A stretch of DNA of 64,000 bases, taken from assembly GCA_022828595.1 (NCBI GenBank), contig JAKGHH010000005.1:58337655-58401654 (forward strand). Direction: 5' to 3'. This document shows, in pieces, positions 45,990-57,141 of the stretch. The notes under the pieces were generated by a model that saw only the letters and a program-made list of their open reading frames with translations, was not told the DNA's origin and ran no database searches. Numbering within the stretch: position 1 is the stretch's first letter; each line of letters begins with the position of its first letter. Origin of the DNA: Nelumbo lutea (taxonomy: Eukaryota; Streptophyta; Magnoliopsida; Proteales; Nelumbonaceae). A program made the position numbers and the translations under genes.

Positions 45990-46790
45990 ATCAGCAGAGA
46001 ATTGGAATCTACTCCTCACACTGACCTCACAGTCACATCCCACCGTATAATGGAGAACATCCTCATGGATAACAGCATACAAGAATAAGAGATGTTCCCG
46101 ATGTACCATTAATACATGCTATGAGGTCGATGTGAGAAACATTCTGTGAGGAATAGATCCAGATTCATCAACAGGTTGTATGTATTCGGTACGGGATTGG
46201 TTCAACTTGGGCTTGACTCGAATTAATACCAACCTAATTAAAGTCCTGAACCTGACCACCTAAATAAATGGAGAGGGGTTATCGAATCCATGATACAAAG
46301 TACACTTATAAATATGAATATTTCAATGCTGTAATGTCAGTAGGTTGATTTTAGTTCACCTGAAACCCAATTAAGACTGACCAGATTTTAACCCAATAGG
46401 ATCGGATCAGTACAGGTTTACCACTTAACCGGACCCAGCACTGGCACCTCTATCCGTGATCAGAAGTAATATTAATTTAAGGGGCCATTTGGTAAGGGCC
46501 GAATTAGTTGAACTGAATAGTTTGTCTCTTGGTCTTCTATAGACATGTAATAAGTAGAAGTCGAACTCATTAATGGATGATAAGGTGTTCTGCTCATGAC
46601 TTATTAACCTAAAGATAAAAGCATAATGCAATTAACCCCTTAAGGCATTATCCATTTTTCGACCCGTTATCAAAATTTTAAAAGAGTTTAGTTTGGGAGG
46701 GTGTATAAAGTATAAACCATTGGTTGGGCAAAAACTTGATAAGTGGTCTGTATAGAAATAAGATTCAATATCATAAATAATCCTTATGAC

Positions 46791-47272
46791 TGTTTGTTTG
46801 CAGTGCAAATCTGAATGAAGTACAAATTTGCACCAGGTTCAACTATGCATCTAATACAAAGCTTTGTATCAGGCATGATTCAATGTATTGGGCAAATCTG
46901 AATGAAGCACAAGTTTTGTATCAGGCATGATTCAATGTATTGGGCAAATCTGAATGAAGCACAAGTTTTGTATCAGGTATTATTTATGCTCATACCTGAT
47001 ACAAAAAGTATACTTTTGTTTTATTTGCATTTATTAACAGTGAAAATTTTGTATCTCAAAAACTGCTATAAAATTTGTTCCACCTTCCTCCTATCTTGAT
47101 TTTCTCTCATATAAAATGTGGATCATATCATCTTGTTCCTACCACACTCCCAAAAAATAAACTTTCTTCCTATCTTCATGATCTTTCATATAAAACAAAG
47201 TCAAATCTAAAGTAAAAAGTAAATCAAAACTTTGCACTCCATATACTTGCACAATTCGCACTACAAACAAAC
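46791..47272. mobile_element. MITE with GTTTGTTTGCAGTGC ends and inner tandem repeat
   Basis: The left end GTTTGTTTGCAGTGCAAAT is matched by the complement of ATTCGCACTACAAACAAAC. Inside, a 52-bp unit starting GGCATGATTCAATGTATTGG is repeated at 46872 and 46924, almost without change. Confidence 0.65.
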
Positions 47273-47630
47273 TAATCCTATAGATTATTTGTTTTATTAG
47301 TTAATAACTTGATCCATGATCCACGAAATGTTGGAAAATTTTTGAAATCCCAATTGCAACCAGGAAAACCTGATTTCCTTAGTCCAATACTAAGCAGTTA
47401 ATTTTTATTCTGTTTTTTATAACACAGAAAAGTTACCACTGAAATATCACCAAACGCCACCGAAACTGTTCAAAAACGTCATGAACTCAAAAAAAAAAAT
47501 CAATATGGTTTTTTCAACTTTGTGCCAGGAAAATATGCAATTTCTTTTTCACAAATGTGCCAAAACATAGCGAAAGAAGCATCCGGATATGGCTGAACTG
47601 AATGATTTGTTACTTTTATCTTTTAGTATA

Positions 47631-48066
47631 TGTTTGGCATCGATGCTGCAGATACAGCACGGTGCTGCTGATGTGTGGGTTAGCACCGTTTTCTCAGGAA
47701 ACAGTTTTTTTTTTTTTTTTGAAAACGTTGCTGTCAGGTAGGACGTTTCCTAGAGCAACAGCAACATTTTTTGTTTGGTACCAATGCTCCAGGAAACGTT
47801 TTCAGCATTGGTACCTATTATCCAGTGCCACATCATGTCCCTGTCACTGCCATCTCATGTCCCTATTGGCAGCAACGAGCTGCAACTTCAGAAAATTCCA
47901 AATTCAGCGTTGCTCTAAGCCATACCTTCCCGATTTTCAAGGCGTGAGTACTGTTTTTTATGGAAAAAAAGTTACAAACAAACAGGTGTTTCCTGGAACA
48001 CCATTTTTTTCCAATGTGGTGCTAATGTGTCTCCATTTTCTGGAGCAATGGTATCGATGCCAAACA
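47631..48066. mobile_element. MITE family E, copy 2
   Basis: The left end TGTTTGGCATCGATGCTG is matched by the complement of GGTATCGATGCCAAACA. Inner words such as CTCAGGAAACAG are shared with 14767-15321. Confidence 0.65.
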
Positions 48067-48149
48067 AACACAATGAATTGTGGAGGGAGGGAGTCAGGGA
48101 GGTTTGAGCTCTATAATAGTTAAGCTGAAATTTGGTTGATTACCATATC

Positions 48150-48371
48150 CACTGTTTTGAAAACCGGATCCAATTGGACGGTTGAACTGTTTAACTCGGG
48201 AACAAGTCAATTATTTGATTCTGTTTTATGCTTTGACTCAAAAAAAAATTGTTAATTGATCACTGAACAACCTGGATCAAGGGCCGATCTATTCTGACTG
48301 GATGGCTGAACCATTGACTCAAAAACAAGTAGAAAAACGGTTTCATTTTCGGGTCAATTTTTAAAACCTTA
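48150..48371. mobile_element. Family B MITE relative, degenerate
   Basis: Starts CACTGTTTTGAAAACCGGAT and ends CAATTTTTAAAACCTT. The interior ACTCAAAAACAAG and TTCATTTTCGGGTCA fit family B. No clear target duplication. Confidence 0.5.
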
Positions 48372-50152
48372 TCTATATTGCATTAAATGTTTTTATTATT
48401 TAATTATTTTATTTACCGAAAGAAAAAACAATAAATTATTATGTTTAGTCACTTCATCCATTAAGAACTTAGGATGACATCCAATGCACTGACTGAAGTC
48501 GAGTTCCTCCCCAAGAGCATGGTTCAAAGTATAGGAATGAATTCCAATTTATAAATTATTGGGATTTTTAGACTGCACTCTACCTCAGAATTCTGATTTG
48601 AACTACAGATCTACAACAATTCAAAATTATAAACAGCTCCACCTATAACACTCATACCCACCCATGAATTGGCATCAATTCCAAACTGGCACCTTACCCA
48701 CCCCACCTGTACGAAAGAGCTAGGAATTCTGGGGGTGGACTGAACAGTAAAAATCCCATTATTATTTTAGTTTTTTTTTTCAGAAATCAAGGATAGGTTG
48801 CAGACCTCTCTGCCCCATGAAAACACCAAAATACTCAAAAACATTTTATATTTCTACATGTCATATTGTGTTGAAATTTTAAACCCTAATTGAAATATTA
48901 AAACAAAGTCAGACTTTTTATTTATTTATCCTTTTTAGTTTATTTTAATCAGCAAAAAAAAATCCAGAAATTATTGAATGCAATGATCAAACGTGTAGCT
49001 GCAAGCATGCAACATTGTAAAAAACTCCTCCTACGTACTAGATCTTGGGCTTGGGAGAGCAACCCCACTGTAATTTTTCCTTTCTCCCCTTTATAGGCTG
49101 ATTGTACGAGGACTCACAAATGGATGGATGGGGTTGAAATGAATGTGGATTGAAGACCAACCCATATCAACCATCTATTCACCCATTAAAAACTCATACT
49201 TTTAATATGTGTAAATTGCAATCAAACCTACATCAATCAACTTAATCCATTTGGATATTTGAAACATGTAAACCAATCCTTATTGGGGTAAGAGTAATGT
49301 ACCTCTTTTATGCAAATGGATACCTATGATCCATGACTTAATGTTGTAATTGGATCAGATTAATAAAATCTGAATCCAATTCAATTATTGAAAACTTATA
49401 TTCAAATTAATCTGATTGGATTTAAAGAACTTGAACTCGAATTTAATCTGATTTCGCTTTAATATTTTAAAATACAAAAAAAAATAAAAATTCAATTACT
49501 TTTCAATTTTTATATATAATAAATTAACGTAAATATAATATACTAAATGTATTATATATAAATTTATATATAATATAATATACAAATATGTATTTTTTTA
49601 TAATTTTACGTATAATTATATAAAATTGATATATTAAAATCAATAAATATACTAATATAATTATATTCGGATTTTAATTGGATCAGATGAAGTTAAATCC
49701 AGATCTGATCCAACTAATAATTAGATGCAAGTTGCAAAATGCAAATTCGATCCAACGACATAAATACATCATCCGAATGGACGGGTTTAGATGGTTACAA
49801 GTGTATGAATTGAATGGAATTGATGGATTAGGTGGGTTGGATTGAAAATTACCACCCCTATTATATTATATAGGAATGGCAATGGGGCGGGGATCATATT
49901 CCCCGTCCCCAACCTCGATTCTGAAATTAACCCCGTCCTTGATCCTTGATAGGGATAAAATTTGTCATCCATCCCTAATCTCCAACGGAGATGGGTTCCC
50001 CGTGGGGACCTGAATCCCTGAAATGTTTTTAGATGACAATACTTTTTTGAAAAATAAATTTACTTAAAATAAATAAAAATTTTTAAATTATAAATTATGT
50101 TTTGATATATATAATATAATAGTAAATTTAATATAAATAACATTATATATAT
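48372..50152. other. AT-rich intergenic DNA with degenerate repeats
   Basis: The stretch from about 49130 to 49860 is rich in GGATT/AATCC words typical of decayed plant MITEs. A family G-like end (GGAATGGCAATGGGGCGGGG) lies at 49874. No gene supported. Confidence 0.4.
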
Positions 50153-50335
50153 AAGGTTCAAAGTATCGGCCGATACGTATCATGCCATTGGCTTTCCTAT
50201 ACGTCCCTACAGGGGGTGTATCGGGGTTCTGACCGGTTTAGGGGGTGGAGGAGCCTTAAACTGGCCCCCTGAACCGATTTTGAAAAAAAATAAAATAGGT
50301 TGAAAATACTATCAATGTCGCCCGATACACCCCTA
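50153..50335. mobile_element. hAT-like MITE (family A, copy 4), right end lost
   Basis: It starts AAGGTTCAAAGTATCGGCCG and continues CGTCCCTACAGGG and GACCGGTTTAGGGGGTGGAG, matching the copy at 62079. It ends within CCCGATACACC without the terminal repeat. Confidence 0.65.
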
Positions 50336-50601
50336 CTGGAACAGGGCGGGACCTCAATCCCCATCCCCAAAAAGTGATTTTGGGGTAAAACAAAACTGAT
50401 CAGGTGATTGATTCCTGATTTTCCTGATCCGACCGTCCAATCCGATCCGACTTTGAAAACACTGCCTGAGCATATAGTGCCTGTCTGGGAGGGCTGTCAT
50501 GTAATGGCTTCTGGCCTTGCTAGGTGGGTATCACATAGAAGTTATATTTGGTAAAAAAAAAAACCAAAAAGGTGGGCAAGGACCCCACCAATATACAAAT
50601 A

Positions 50602-52443
50602 CTAATCTAACAAAAAGTTTGGAGGAGCCAAGGACCCCACCAATATACATGGCTCGCCCCTGATTGAGACTGTCGTGGGTACTGTGGCGCCTGAATCAAA
50701 CCACCATCCAGAAGACGATTCAGCCATGTTGAATTCAGTAATCATGGTCACGAGATTGTCTTCTACCATATTTGCAAACTTGGTTCCACCTTTCCGATGT
50801 CGGCAGACTCGGGCATAATGCCCCTTCTTTCCACAAACATAGTAGGATCCTTTCTTATTGTTGCTCTTCTTGAAGTTCCCATCCTTCTTCTTTACTTGTA
50901 ATGCAAGGTTAGTCTTCTTCGATCCGTTTTCCACAAAATTTACCTTAGAGTTCAGCATACCGGTCAGGGTCTTATCCCTACTGTCTCTAATTCGAGACTC
51001 TTCTTCAATATGAAGGTGCTGCTGAATTTGCTCCAAGGTAAGTTCTTCAGCCTTGTGCAGAAGCTTCTTCCTGTAATCCTTCCAAGAGGGTGGAAGTTTG
51101 GCAATGATTGCTCCCACTTGGAAAGATTCAGGAAGGATGATGTTAAGGGATCGAATTTTATTGACTATCACTTGTAGTTCATGAACTTGCTCCAATATAG
51201 GTTTATGGTCGTTCATGGTGAAGTCAAAGTATTCTGCAATAAAATACTTATTCGTACCTGCTTCTTGCACCTTGTATTTGAATTCCAGGGCCTTTCAGAT
51301 TTCTTTTGGAGATGTAAGTTCCTTGTAGAAGTTGTAGAGCCGGTCTGATAAGGCATTCAGTATGTGTTCTCGTTATAGAAGTGAATCATCTTCCCGTATT
51401 GCTCTTTCCTTCTTTAGTTTCTCTGACAGTGGGTTCAGGAAGTGATTGCAGATTCGGGTCCAGCAGATAGTATAGCTTCAGTGTGATCAAAAAGAAGATC
51501 ATCTTGTCTTGCCATTGGCTGAAATTTGCTCCATCGAATTGGTCTAGTCGAACAAGATCTTGGTTCATCATCTTGATCGAAGTCATGCTTGCTTCCGCCT
51601 CCATTGCAGAATAACATTCTAAAGTTGGGGATGAATGGGGTCACTGTAACTTTGAAGGATAAGCTCTGAGGCGCGTCTGAAGGCACTGTCTTTAGAACGT
51701 TATTTGCCCCCACTCAGTTTTATAGAGTTTGCTGTTGGGTTACAGGCAAATTCGTTCCCAGGATACAACAGAGCCTTGGGCGAGAATCTGCAACCAGCGA
51801 AGTTGAAGAGTCTCCAAAAAAACCTTCTGTGAGACTGTAGCAGACCGGACTAAGAGAGAGAGAGAGAGAGAGAGTTCAAAATTGTGTGTTTTGGAGTCTG
51901 ATTCATGCTCCTTAAATAATTTGTGAAGATGTATGAAGAAAAGGTAGGTGCTGGTTTAGAGAAGGCACCTTGAACAATCACAATTTCAAACATTGTGATT
52001 GTTTAAAAAGTTGTTAACAGTTGGTGATTGTTATAACTTTGAATTGTGCCTCTTGATCACACCCGATCGAATCATGACCGTTGATCTCATCAACGGTCAT
52101 CAACGCACCAAAACCAGAGCCGCCCATCGCGAGCCACGCAAGTGCACGCAGAGTGCACCTCTAAAGTGCCTCATTGCGCCGCACACACGCGCACACGCGT
52201 GCATGCGCGTTGCGTGGTATCGAATCCCCATACTCTCCTCTACTAATTCTAAGGAGTGTAAATCAGCTTCTACTGAAATACTGAAAACAAAACTTATAAT
52301 TTTCCCATGTGGGACAAGTTCGAAATTGGGTTTTTTTGTAAGAAAAAAACTGATTTTTAAATCAAATGTATAGGTGCAATTTCTCATGTAATTGACCAAT
52401 CAAACCCATTGGATTTAATCTCTTATAAGATCAAAATCCAACA
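50602..52443 (-). mobile_element. Truncated Ty1/Copia retrotransposon (LTR, gag, start of protease)
   Basis: Minus strand. Gag begins near 51550 (DLVRLDQFDGANFSQWQDK, the usual Copia gag opening) and continues with frame breaks near 51300-51420 into a 222-residue frame at 51270-50602. That frame contains LPPSWKDYRKKLLHKAEELT and a CCHC zinc knuckle, CGKKGHYARVCRHRK with its first Cys in YYVCGKK. After the knuckle WWFDSGAT, the aspartic-protease active site, is visible, then the match stops at about 50680. No integrase, reverse transcriptase or RNase H follows. An LTR probably lies at about 51850-52443, starting TGTTGGATTTTGATC at 52443 on the minus strand. The pol region is deleted, so it is dead. 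Confidence 0.85.
51852..51875. repeat. AG microsatellite in the Copia LTR/leader
   Basis: About 11 AG units in a row. Confidence 0.9.
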
Positions 52444-52772
52444 ATATGTATGGACCAAGTTGATTATAAAGACAAAACCTAAGCTTAAGCCCAAAATTTT
52501 AGGGTTAAATTGGGTCACGCCCAAAAGGACCGTTATAACCCTCAACCTTGGTCCCGGTGCAGGCAGGATTCAATCGCAACTCGCAAGTCTATGCTACAAG
52601 TAGCCAAAGGCCTTGCCAACTGAGGCAGATATTAGCTCATGAACCCCAGCCGAACGAATAGATTTGGGATCGTTTAGATACCTCGTCTTGATGCATGTGA
52701 TACCTTGATATGTTATTTAACGTAAAGAAGTGGGTTTTAGGATCCATTTATATGGAGGATTTAAGGTTTTTA

Positions 52773-53345
52773 GCATCCGTTTGGTTTATAGTTGGAATCG
52801 GAATCGAAATCAAGATCATTTGATTCTTTAAAATTAGAATTTGAATGATTTATTCCCATAGTTTGTTTGGTTCAAATAGGAATGGGAATGGGATTTGGAA
52901 TCAAGAGGAAGGGGGAGGAAATGGTCATTCCCTCAAACTCAAATAGAGGAATACCATTCCACCAAGATTCTGATTTCGCCCAACCAAATAGTATTGGAAT
53001 CATGGTTTTCAAAACCAAATCAGAAAAATCGGGAATCAGTCAGGTAGTCAGTTCCGTTTCACCCTAAAATCACTTTTTGTCCAAAAATCGTTGATTTGGT
53101 AAACAACCTATTAACCCAAGTAGTTGAACCGCCAAACCATTGACTTGAACAACAGTTTTTGTCTTTTTTATTTTTTAAGTTAGAACAGACCATCCGTTCA
53201 AATTGGATAGTCAGACCATTCGACCCAGGAATCAGTCCCCAAAACGGTCCCCTATCTGATCCGGTTTTAAAAATCTTAGCCGGAACCGGAATAGCCCATT
53301 CCAATTCCGATTCCAGGTCCCTATTCCCCCGAACCAAACGGGGCC
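52773..53345. mobile_element. PIF/Harbinger-like MITE (family C, copy 2), split by a nested MITE
   Basis: The left end GCATCCGTTTGGTTTATAG is matched by the complement of CGAACCAAACGGGGCC. TTA flanks both ends (52770-52772, 53346-53348). The family B element at 53001-53279 lies inside it, which accounts for the extra length over its sister copies. Confidence 0.8.
53001..53279. mobile_element. hAT-like MITE (family B, copy 2), nested
   Basis: Starts CATGGTTTTCAAAACCAAAT and ends CCGGTTTTAAAAATCTTAG. It splits the family C MITE between GTATTGGAAT and CCGGAACCGGAATAG. The target duplication is not readable. Confidence 0.65.
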
Positions 53346-53349
53346 TTAG

Positions 53350-54125
53350 TAATAAAGCATTAAGGCTTTGTTCGGTATCAATGTCATTTTCTCGGGCATG
53401 CCTTTGAAATACAATATAATTATCCCAGGTTTTGTGCAAGTTAAGCACCATTAGGAGCCACAAAGGCCCAAAATAGGAGAAAATACTGGACAAAAATAAA
53501 TAAATATATATATATATATATATTCAACCAAACAAAAAAAGAAGATTGAGAAGTGGAAGAGAAAACAAAATACATGACACTAACATACAGAAACTCAAAA
53601 GAGAAATGGCATTAATACATTAAATTCCTTATAAATAATTAAATAAAGGGCACCAACCATCCAATTATATTTAGGGGCGTTTTTTGTTTTTTTTTTTTTT
53701 TTTTTGAGAGGGGTAAAGTTGGTCAATGGGATTTTGGTTCCCATTAATCAAGAATCCCATTTTTAGCTTTATGTGAGGATAAGGAAAAGTTTACTTTGAT
53801 ATGTATCATTTACCCAAAAAATTGATACCCATCTCCTGGGTGGGTAAATAACTTTCCCACATAAGGGAAAAGTTGTCAATACTTGAATGAAACAAAAATG
53901 TCCCTTTTAATAATGGATTTCTATGCCTAAAATTATCATTGCCTTATTTAAGTGAAAAATAAAAAAAAAATGAATAAATGCACTTCCCCTAATAATTATT
54001 TCTCAAAAAAAAATCACCCAGATAATTGTATTTAGGCAAATAAATAATTTAACAAAAAGCAAACGAAGCCTTAATATTCCATAAATACAAGTGTCAATAT
54101 ATGCATGCAGCCAGCACTGTGGATG
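53350..54125. other. Intergenic, AT-rich
   Basis: Contains a TA microsatellite near 53506-53522 and T runs near 53686-53705. Nothing else recognised. Confidence 0.4.
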
Positions 54126-54465
54126 TCAGTAAGTTAGTAGCGCTGAAAATATCAAAGCACAGCCAATGCTTTGATTCACTCCCTTGTTGACAGCAACGGC
54201 GAGCCCTTTTTTAAACGTTCCATCAGCAATTTGTGTAACCCAATTGCCATTCGATTCCTTCTGCCAATAGAGACAATAGTTATTTGTCACATCCCCATTT
54301 GAGAAAATAATTAACAGATTCAAAAATCAATTGGTCTGTTTGGAATCTAATCATGACTTTCCCCCATTTTTGACCTCCTGCATAAATCACGAGAGTACGA
54401 GACCCACACGCTGCTGATTGTTGCTTAATCCAAGGAAGAAGGTAGGTACGCAGCAATGGTGGCAA
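54126..54465 (-). other. Unassigned minus-strand frames, possible gene remnant
   Basis: Two overlapping minus-strand frames read like protein. One contains WGKVMIRFQTDQLIFESVNY, the other YCLYWQKESNGNWVTQI followed by ADGTFKKGLAVAVNKGVNQS. I do not recognise the family. They could be the end of a decayed gene or chance. The surroundings show no further exon, so I do not call a gene. Confidence 0.25.
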
Positions 54466-54681
54466 GCATGCAACGTGTATGCAACTTCATGCGCCAGCTC
54501 ACTACTCATTCAAATTGCGTCTCCCCTTCAGACTTCAGTTACCTGTTCAGTGCCTTTCTGGAATCTGTTTTACCTTCTGTTAGATGAGCAGAATCATGAT
54601 TTTAGCCTCGATTCGATTGAAGGTGGAGCCACAACAATATACCCCAAGGCTGTGATCTGGTTCAGTTTTATATTTTATTAA

Positions 54682-56090
54682 TTGTGATTTGCGGTTTCAG
54701 TGTGGTTTCTTGAATTAGGGATGCAAACGAATCATATCGGAATCGAATCTCATCCAACACTGTTCAATCTGAAAGGATTCAATTTGAATTTGAATCCTAT
54801 TGGTAAGTCGGGTCTTCAATCTAATCTGACTTGCTTTCTTTAGAAATTAATAAATTATTAAAAGAAAATAAGATATACTAATTTAAATAAAGTAAAAACA
54901 AAAAATACATGTTTTTTAATTATTTTCATCATATATATACATGTTTTTCAATTATTTTCATCATATATATACATGTTTTTTATAAAGATAAATAATATAA
55001 CAAATTTATAAAAATATAATATAAAAATTTTATTTATAAATAAATAAATAACATATATATATTATATTTATATAAATATATAATATATATCTGATTGGAT
55101 CTTCTCGAAAAGGATAGAAGGGTGATTCAAATCCAATCCGATTTCTAATCAGATCCTATTATCCCATCTGATATGATCCAAAGATCCGAACATATGTGAT
55201 CCAAATTCAACCAAATAGAATCGGATCTTGGATCAAATCAGATTAGATCATGATCCGATCCATTTGCACTCCTATGTTGAGCTTTATAAACCAAACCAAA
55301 CTGTAAACCATTAACTAAAATTATATATATAATACAAACCCTATAAATATACAATATAATTATATAAATAAATGATGTATAAATATTATATACAATATAA
55401 TATAATATATTTAAACTGAATGTATAATAAACCCTTTAACTTTATAATAAAATAAAAGTTTTAAGTTTTAATTTTTTAAGAGTGTTATTTGAGCTTTTTA
55501 ATTGGATTAATCCCAATAGATCAAAGAATGGTCTAAAATTCCTAAATCGAATTAAAAACCACACAAAACCATAATAAGACGGTTTGATCTAATTTAGTTT
55601 CTATACTAAAATCATTTGATTTGGTTTAGAAATTTCTCAAACCATAATTTATTGATTTGAACTGCACCAAATCAGAATACTCCCTATAAATGAAAACATC
55701 CAAATAAAAGAAATTTTCCATATATGCGGCTGCAAGCTATGGTGTAGGAAGGATGTCATGAGGAGGAATTTCCAACACTTCATATTCTTAGGATACGTGC
55801 CGCCTGTGCTCTCCCTTCACATCAACAAAGAAAACTGTCCAATTCATGGAGTGAAAGACAAAGCCACGCCTCACTTCAATAGGACCAGTCCCTCCCTGGC
55901 TCCCTCTTTCTTTTAGGAGTGAAAGTCAAACAAAACCTCTATACAACGTGCTATTTGGATACTGCATACCCATCCATCTTTTTGGATATCTTCCACTCTT
56001 AGTCCACTCAATGGCTTTTGGACCCAACACCCAATTTTGGGTTGTTCTATCTATATGGATTAATCTCCACCTCTTGTAGTTACATCATTA
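54682..56090. other. AT-rich intergenic DNA with repeat debris
   Basis: GGATC/GATCC-rich degenerate repeats flank an AT-rich core at about 54840-55090, where a 35-bp unit (CATGTTTTTCAATTATTTTC type) is repeated. No gene supported. Confidence 0.4.
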
Positions 56091-56388
56091 GGGTTTGTTT
56101 GATTTGTAGTGGGAATTGAAATCGGATTTAGAATTAAAATTGGAATTGAAATGGTTTATTCTCATAATTTGTTTGGTTTAGGCAGGAATAGGAATGAAAA
56201 TTAGAATTAGTTAGAATAGAATGTTATTTCTAAGAGGGGAAGAAAATGGCCATTCTCTCAAGTGAGAGAATACCATTCTATAAAAAGTGGGAATGGGATT
56301 TCAATTCTTCCCAACCAAATAGTTGGAATCAGAATGACCTATTTTGATTTCAATTCCAGACCTCTATTCCCACGAACTAAATGAGCCC
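56091..56388. mobile_element. PIF/Harbinger-like MITE (family C, copy 3)
   Basis: The left end GGGTTTGTTTGATTTGTAG is matched by the complement of CACGAACTAAATGAGCCC. TTA flanks both ends (56088-56090, 56389-56391). Confidence 0.8.
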
Positions 56389-56410
56389 TTAGTTTTACTT
56401 TCTAATTATA

Positions 56411-56790
56411 GAATAAAGTTGTTCTAATAATACAGTTAGGAACTTGAGATCTGCCGCACACGTGGCTATGTAATCAATCACGAATGAACATGCCAGTGTT
56501 TCATAGGGAACCGGATCTAGTAGGCAATCACTTTAAATGAGCATTTGGTAAATATTATGAAAACTGTTATAAGTGATTTTTAATCTTTTTTTAAAGATAG
56601 GCTGAGGATATTTTAAGTGATAAGTGTCAAAAATATTTTTAAGTGCTTGCCGACATGATCCGAACTGGTTTCATACACATAAAACCCACACGAAACAATA
56701 GTGTGTTCACTCGTGATTGGTTGCGTAGCCTGTAATACAGAGCCGAGTGCGTAGCAAATCCGGCTGATCATTAAAACAACCTTACTCTGT
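56411..56790. mobile_element. MITE with long terminal inverted repeats (~110 bp)
   Basis: The left arm (AGAATAAAGTTGTTCTAATA, then TGTAATCAATCACGAATGAACA) is complementary to the right arm (TGTTCACTCGTGATTGGTTGCG, then CATTAAAACAACCTTACTCT), diverged but clear. The short core is about 56530-56650. No target duplication resolved. Confidence 0.65.
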
Positions 56791-57141
56791 TTCACTCTCT
56801 CACTACTCTATTTCCTGTTCTTTATCTTACTATCATTATGATCATTTTGTGGTGCGGACATGGCAAGTGGCGTGGGCATGCAACACGGCTCAACTGCCCA
56901 AACAAAATTCAGTCTTTTCATGCCCTCAACACTGCCCATGTGACTACATCGATTTAATATCCTTCATGAACTCCATTGCAGAGCAGAGAGGAAGTCGTCA
57001 GTCTCTGAAACTTGTGATAAACTTCATTGTCCTCTCCAAGGTTTATGTTTCATCTAAAAGTAGTCAAAGATACATGCTCCACAATCTATCAAACCTTGAT
57101 TAATAGGGATTAGTTATACAGGATTGTTCTGTTTCCGTACT

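Noticed and set aside
52216..52230. TGGTATCGAAT on the plus strand as a retrotransposon primer site.
   Set aside because: The matching gag is on the minus strand, and the match to TGGTATCAGAGC stops after seven bases.
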